64,000 nucleotides of DNA from Pseudomonas sp. 14P_8.1_Bac3 (lineage in GTDB: Bacteria > Pseudomonadota > Gammaproteobacteria > Pseudomonadales > Pseudomonadaceae), in contig NZ_JANLOD010000064.1 in the NCBI RefSeq assembly GCF_025466085.1, positions 48,751-112,750 on the forward strand. The letters run 5' to 3'. Below the pieces are notes generated by a model. It was not told where the DNA came from and did not search any database. It saw nothing but the letters and a program-made list of their open reading frames with translations. Positions within the stretch are counted from its first letter, which is position 1, and each line of letters opens with the position of its first letter. The translations under genes were made by a program, and so were the position numbers. Shown piece by piece: positions 63,088 through 64,000 of this stretch.

Positions 63088-63555
63088 ATGAAAACCCTGC
63101 AACCCGATACGCTGATCAAAAACCCTCAAGACTGCCACGTCGTGTCTTCCGTTGAGGTGCCGGCGGATGCCGCGAACGTCTGGGCGGTGGTCGGCAACTT
63201 TGCCGGCTTCGATCAATTCATCCCGGCGCTGTCGCACATTGAAATGACCGGGGAAGGCGTGTCGTCCCTGCGCAAGAAATTCTTCAAGGACGGCAACCTG
63301 GTGGTCGAACAACTGAACTCACGGGATGACCAGGCGCGAAGCATGACGTGGACCACGATCTACAACACGCTGGGCGTGGCGAATCTGTGGGCGGCCATGA
63401 CGGTGGAAGCGCTGGGTGAAGGCAAGGCCCGGGCGACCTGGACCATCATCGCCGAACCGGCCCAGGGCGGTGCCGAGGCGGTACCGGGGTTCAAGGATTT
63501 TGTGCAAGGGTTCGCCGATGACGCGATGAATAATGTGTTGAAGTTGTTTGCGTAG
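63088..63555 (+). CDS. mgoD: SRPBCC / polyketide cyclase-like protein, MgoD/PvfD
   Basis: 155 residues, SRPBCC helix-grip fold (SSVEVPADAANVWAVVGNFAGFDQFIPALS, and the C-terminal helix FVQGFADDAMNNVLKLF). Follows mgoA by 22 bases and completes the four-gene operon. May bind or cyclise an intermediate; activity not established. No clear terminator follows before the 5S rRNA gene on the other strand. Confidence 0.87.
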   Translation: MKTLQPDTLIKNPQDCHVVSSVEVPADAANVWAVVGNFAGFDQFIPALSHIEMTGEGVSSLRKKFFKDGNLVVEQLNSRDDQARSMTWTTIYNTLGVANLWAAMTVEALGEGKARATWTIIAEPAQGGAEAVPGFKDFVQGFADDAMNNVLKLFA

Positions 63556-63734
63556 GGCTGGCCTGGGCAACGTCGGCTTGAAGGGTGTCGACGTACGCCT
63601 GAATGCGAACAATCTGACCAACGAGTAGAGTCGCGGGGGCATGCCTTCTGAGGAGCTTGGGGTAACAGCGTTGAGTTACCAACAGGTTTACGAACCTATG
63701 CAACAGGGAGGTTTTGCAGATCCCGAAAAGACAA

Positions 63735-63764
63735 AACCCCTGTTTGCGTTAGCAAACAGGGGTT
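63735..63764 (-). terminator. rRNA operon terminator
   Basis: A 13-bp perfect stem, AACCCCTGTTTGC / GCAAACAGGGGTT with loop GTTA, followed by a T-rich tail TTTTGTCTTTT on the minus strand. It begins 13 bases after the 5S rRNA 3' end. Confidence 0.92.
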
Positions 63765-63776
63765 CTGGAATTCAAT

Positions 63777-63893
63777 CTTGACGATGACCTACTCTCACAT
63801 GGGGAAACCCCACACTACCATCGGCGATGCATCGTTTCACTGCTGAGTTCGGGATGGGATCAGGTGGTTCCAATGCTCTATGGTCGTCAAGAA
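63777..63893 (-). rRNA. rrf: 5S ribosomal RNA (distal copy)
   Basis: Complement reads TTCTTGACGACCATAGAGC ... GGAACCACCTGATCCCATCC ... GGTCATCGTCAAG, i.e. the full ~117-nt 5S rRNA with its terminal stem (CTTGACGA/TCGTCAAG). It is the 3'-most gene of an rRNA operon transcribed leftward from beyond the window; termini are estimated. Confidence 0.93.
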
Positions 63894-63955
63894 ATTCTGT
63901 GACCAGCCCGTTACGCGGAACGTGCCAGCAAAATTGGTGACTTCTACTAAAAACA

Positions 63956-63985
63956 AAACCCCAACTGCTTTCGCAATTGGGGTTT
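63956..63985 (-). terminator. Terminator-like hairpin between two 5S copies
   Basis: AAACCCCAATTGC-GAAA-GCAGTTGGGGTTT on the minus strand (one G-U pair), followed by TTGTTTTTAG. It lies 63 bases upstream of the intact 5S and directly after what looks like the 3' end of another 5S gene. Confidence 0.7.
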
Positions 63986-63996
63986 CGGAATTTAAT

Positions 63997-64000
63997 CTTG
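63997..64000 (-). rRNA. rrf: Probable 3' end of a second 5S rRNA gene (cut by window end)
   Basis: The last bases, TTTAATCTTG, match the bases TTCAATCTTG that bracket the 3' end of the intact 5S at 63771-63780. The following terminator-like hairpin is arranged in the same way. Only four bases of the gene itself would be inside, so this is inferred from its surroundings. Confidence 0.45.

Overview
The window is a GC-rich, densely packed chromosomal segment from a Pseudomonas of the fluorescens group. The evidence is the REP/REPIN repeats of the type seen in fluorescent pseudomonads, the block oscA-sbp-cysTWA / PAS-GGDEF-EAL / desA / GGDEF / gabT-gabD (an arrangement that I recall is similar in P. 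aeruginosa), the lapG-lapD pair and a Pseudomonas-type mgo/pvf operon. No phage, insertion sequence, integrase or CRISPR array was seen. Most features are ordinary core or near-core genes. Assignments rest on reading the translated sequence and recalling families, not on database searches.

Layout. 0-6 kb: the 5' part of a sigma-54 activator (SfnR-like), a small serine hydrolase, a membrane fatty-acid desaturase with a divergent AraC regulator, a receiver-only response regulator, a Crp/Fnr regulator and a DUF962 membrane protein. 6-10.4 kb: sulfate import (oscA-sbp-cysT-cysW-cysA). 10.6-16.3 kb: c-di-GMP proteins and an HDOD response regulator around the desaturase desA. 16.4-19.3 kb: gabT and gabD for GABA catabolism, followed by tRNA-Arg(CCG). 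19.7-21 kb: a REPIN-rich stretch with a DUF6124 gene and its structured leader. 21-29.5 kb: an OprD porin and a five-gene operon (biotin carboxylase-BCCP, fused PxpB-PxpC, YcsI-like DUF1445, PxpA/YcsF, Nramp-like transporter) with a divergent GntR regulator. 29.5-34.5 kb: miscellaneous genes. 34.6-39.7 kb: a MarR-controlled FUSC/DUF1656/HlyD/NodT aromatic-type efflux operon joined by 4-bp overlaps. 39.8-43.8 kb: small genes, an NfeD-slipin pair and a GT39 glycosyltransferase. 43.9-49.2 kb: an EmrAB-TolC-like efflux operon with a LysR gene. 49.3-53 kb: a TauABCD-like organosulfur uptake/oxygenase operon. 53.2-56.4 kb: LapD and LapG, which control biofilm adhesin release. 56.6-57.3 kb: a GntR regulator with a perfect palindromic operator. 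57.9-63.6 kb: the mgo/pvf signal-biosynthesis operon (DUF3050, AurF-like N-oxygenase, A-T-R NRPS, SRPBCC). 63.8 kb to the end: the 3' end of an rRNA operon on the minus strand, apparently with tandem 5S genes.

Themes. Sulfur scavenging recurs (SfnR-like activator, OscA/sulfate ABC, TauABCD-like). Two drug/aromatic efflux tripartite systems and several c-di-GMP proteins are present. The most unusual items are the split, urea-carboxylase-like lactam operon with an Nramp-like transporter that lacks the metal motifs, a REPIN inserted in frame into the signal-peptide region of an outer-membrane efflux lipoprotein, the mgo/pvf operon with its AT-rich upstream region, and the structured leader of the DUF6124 gene.
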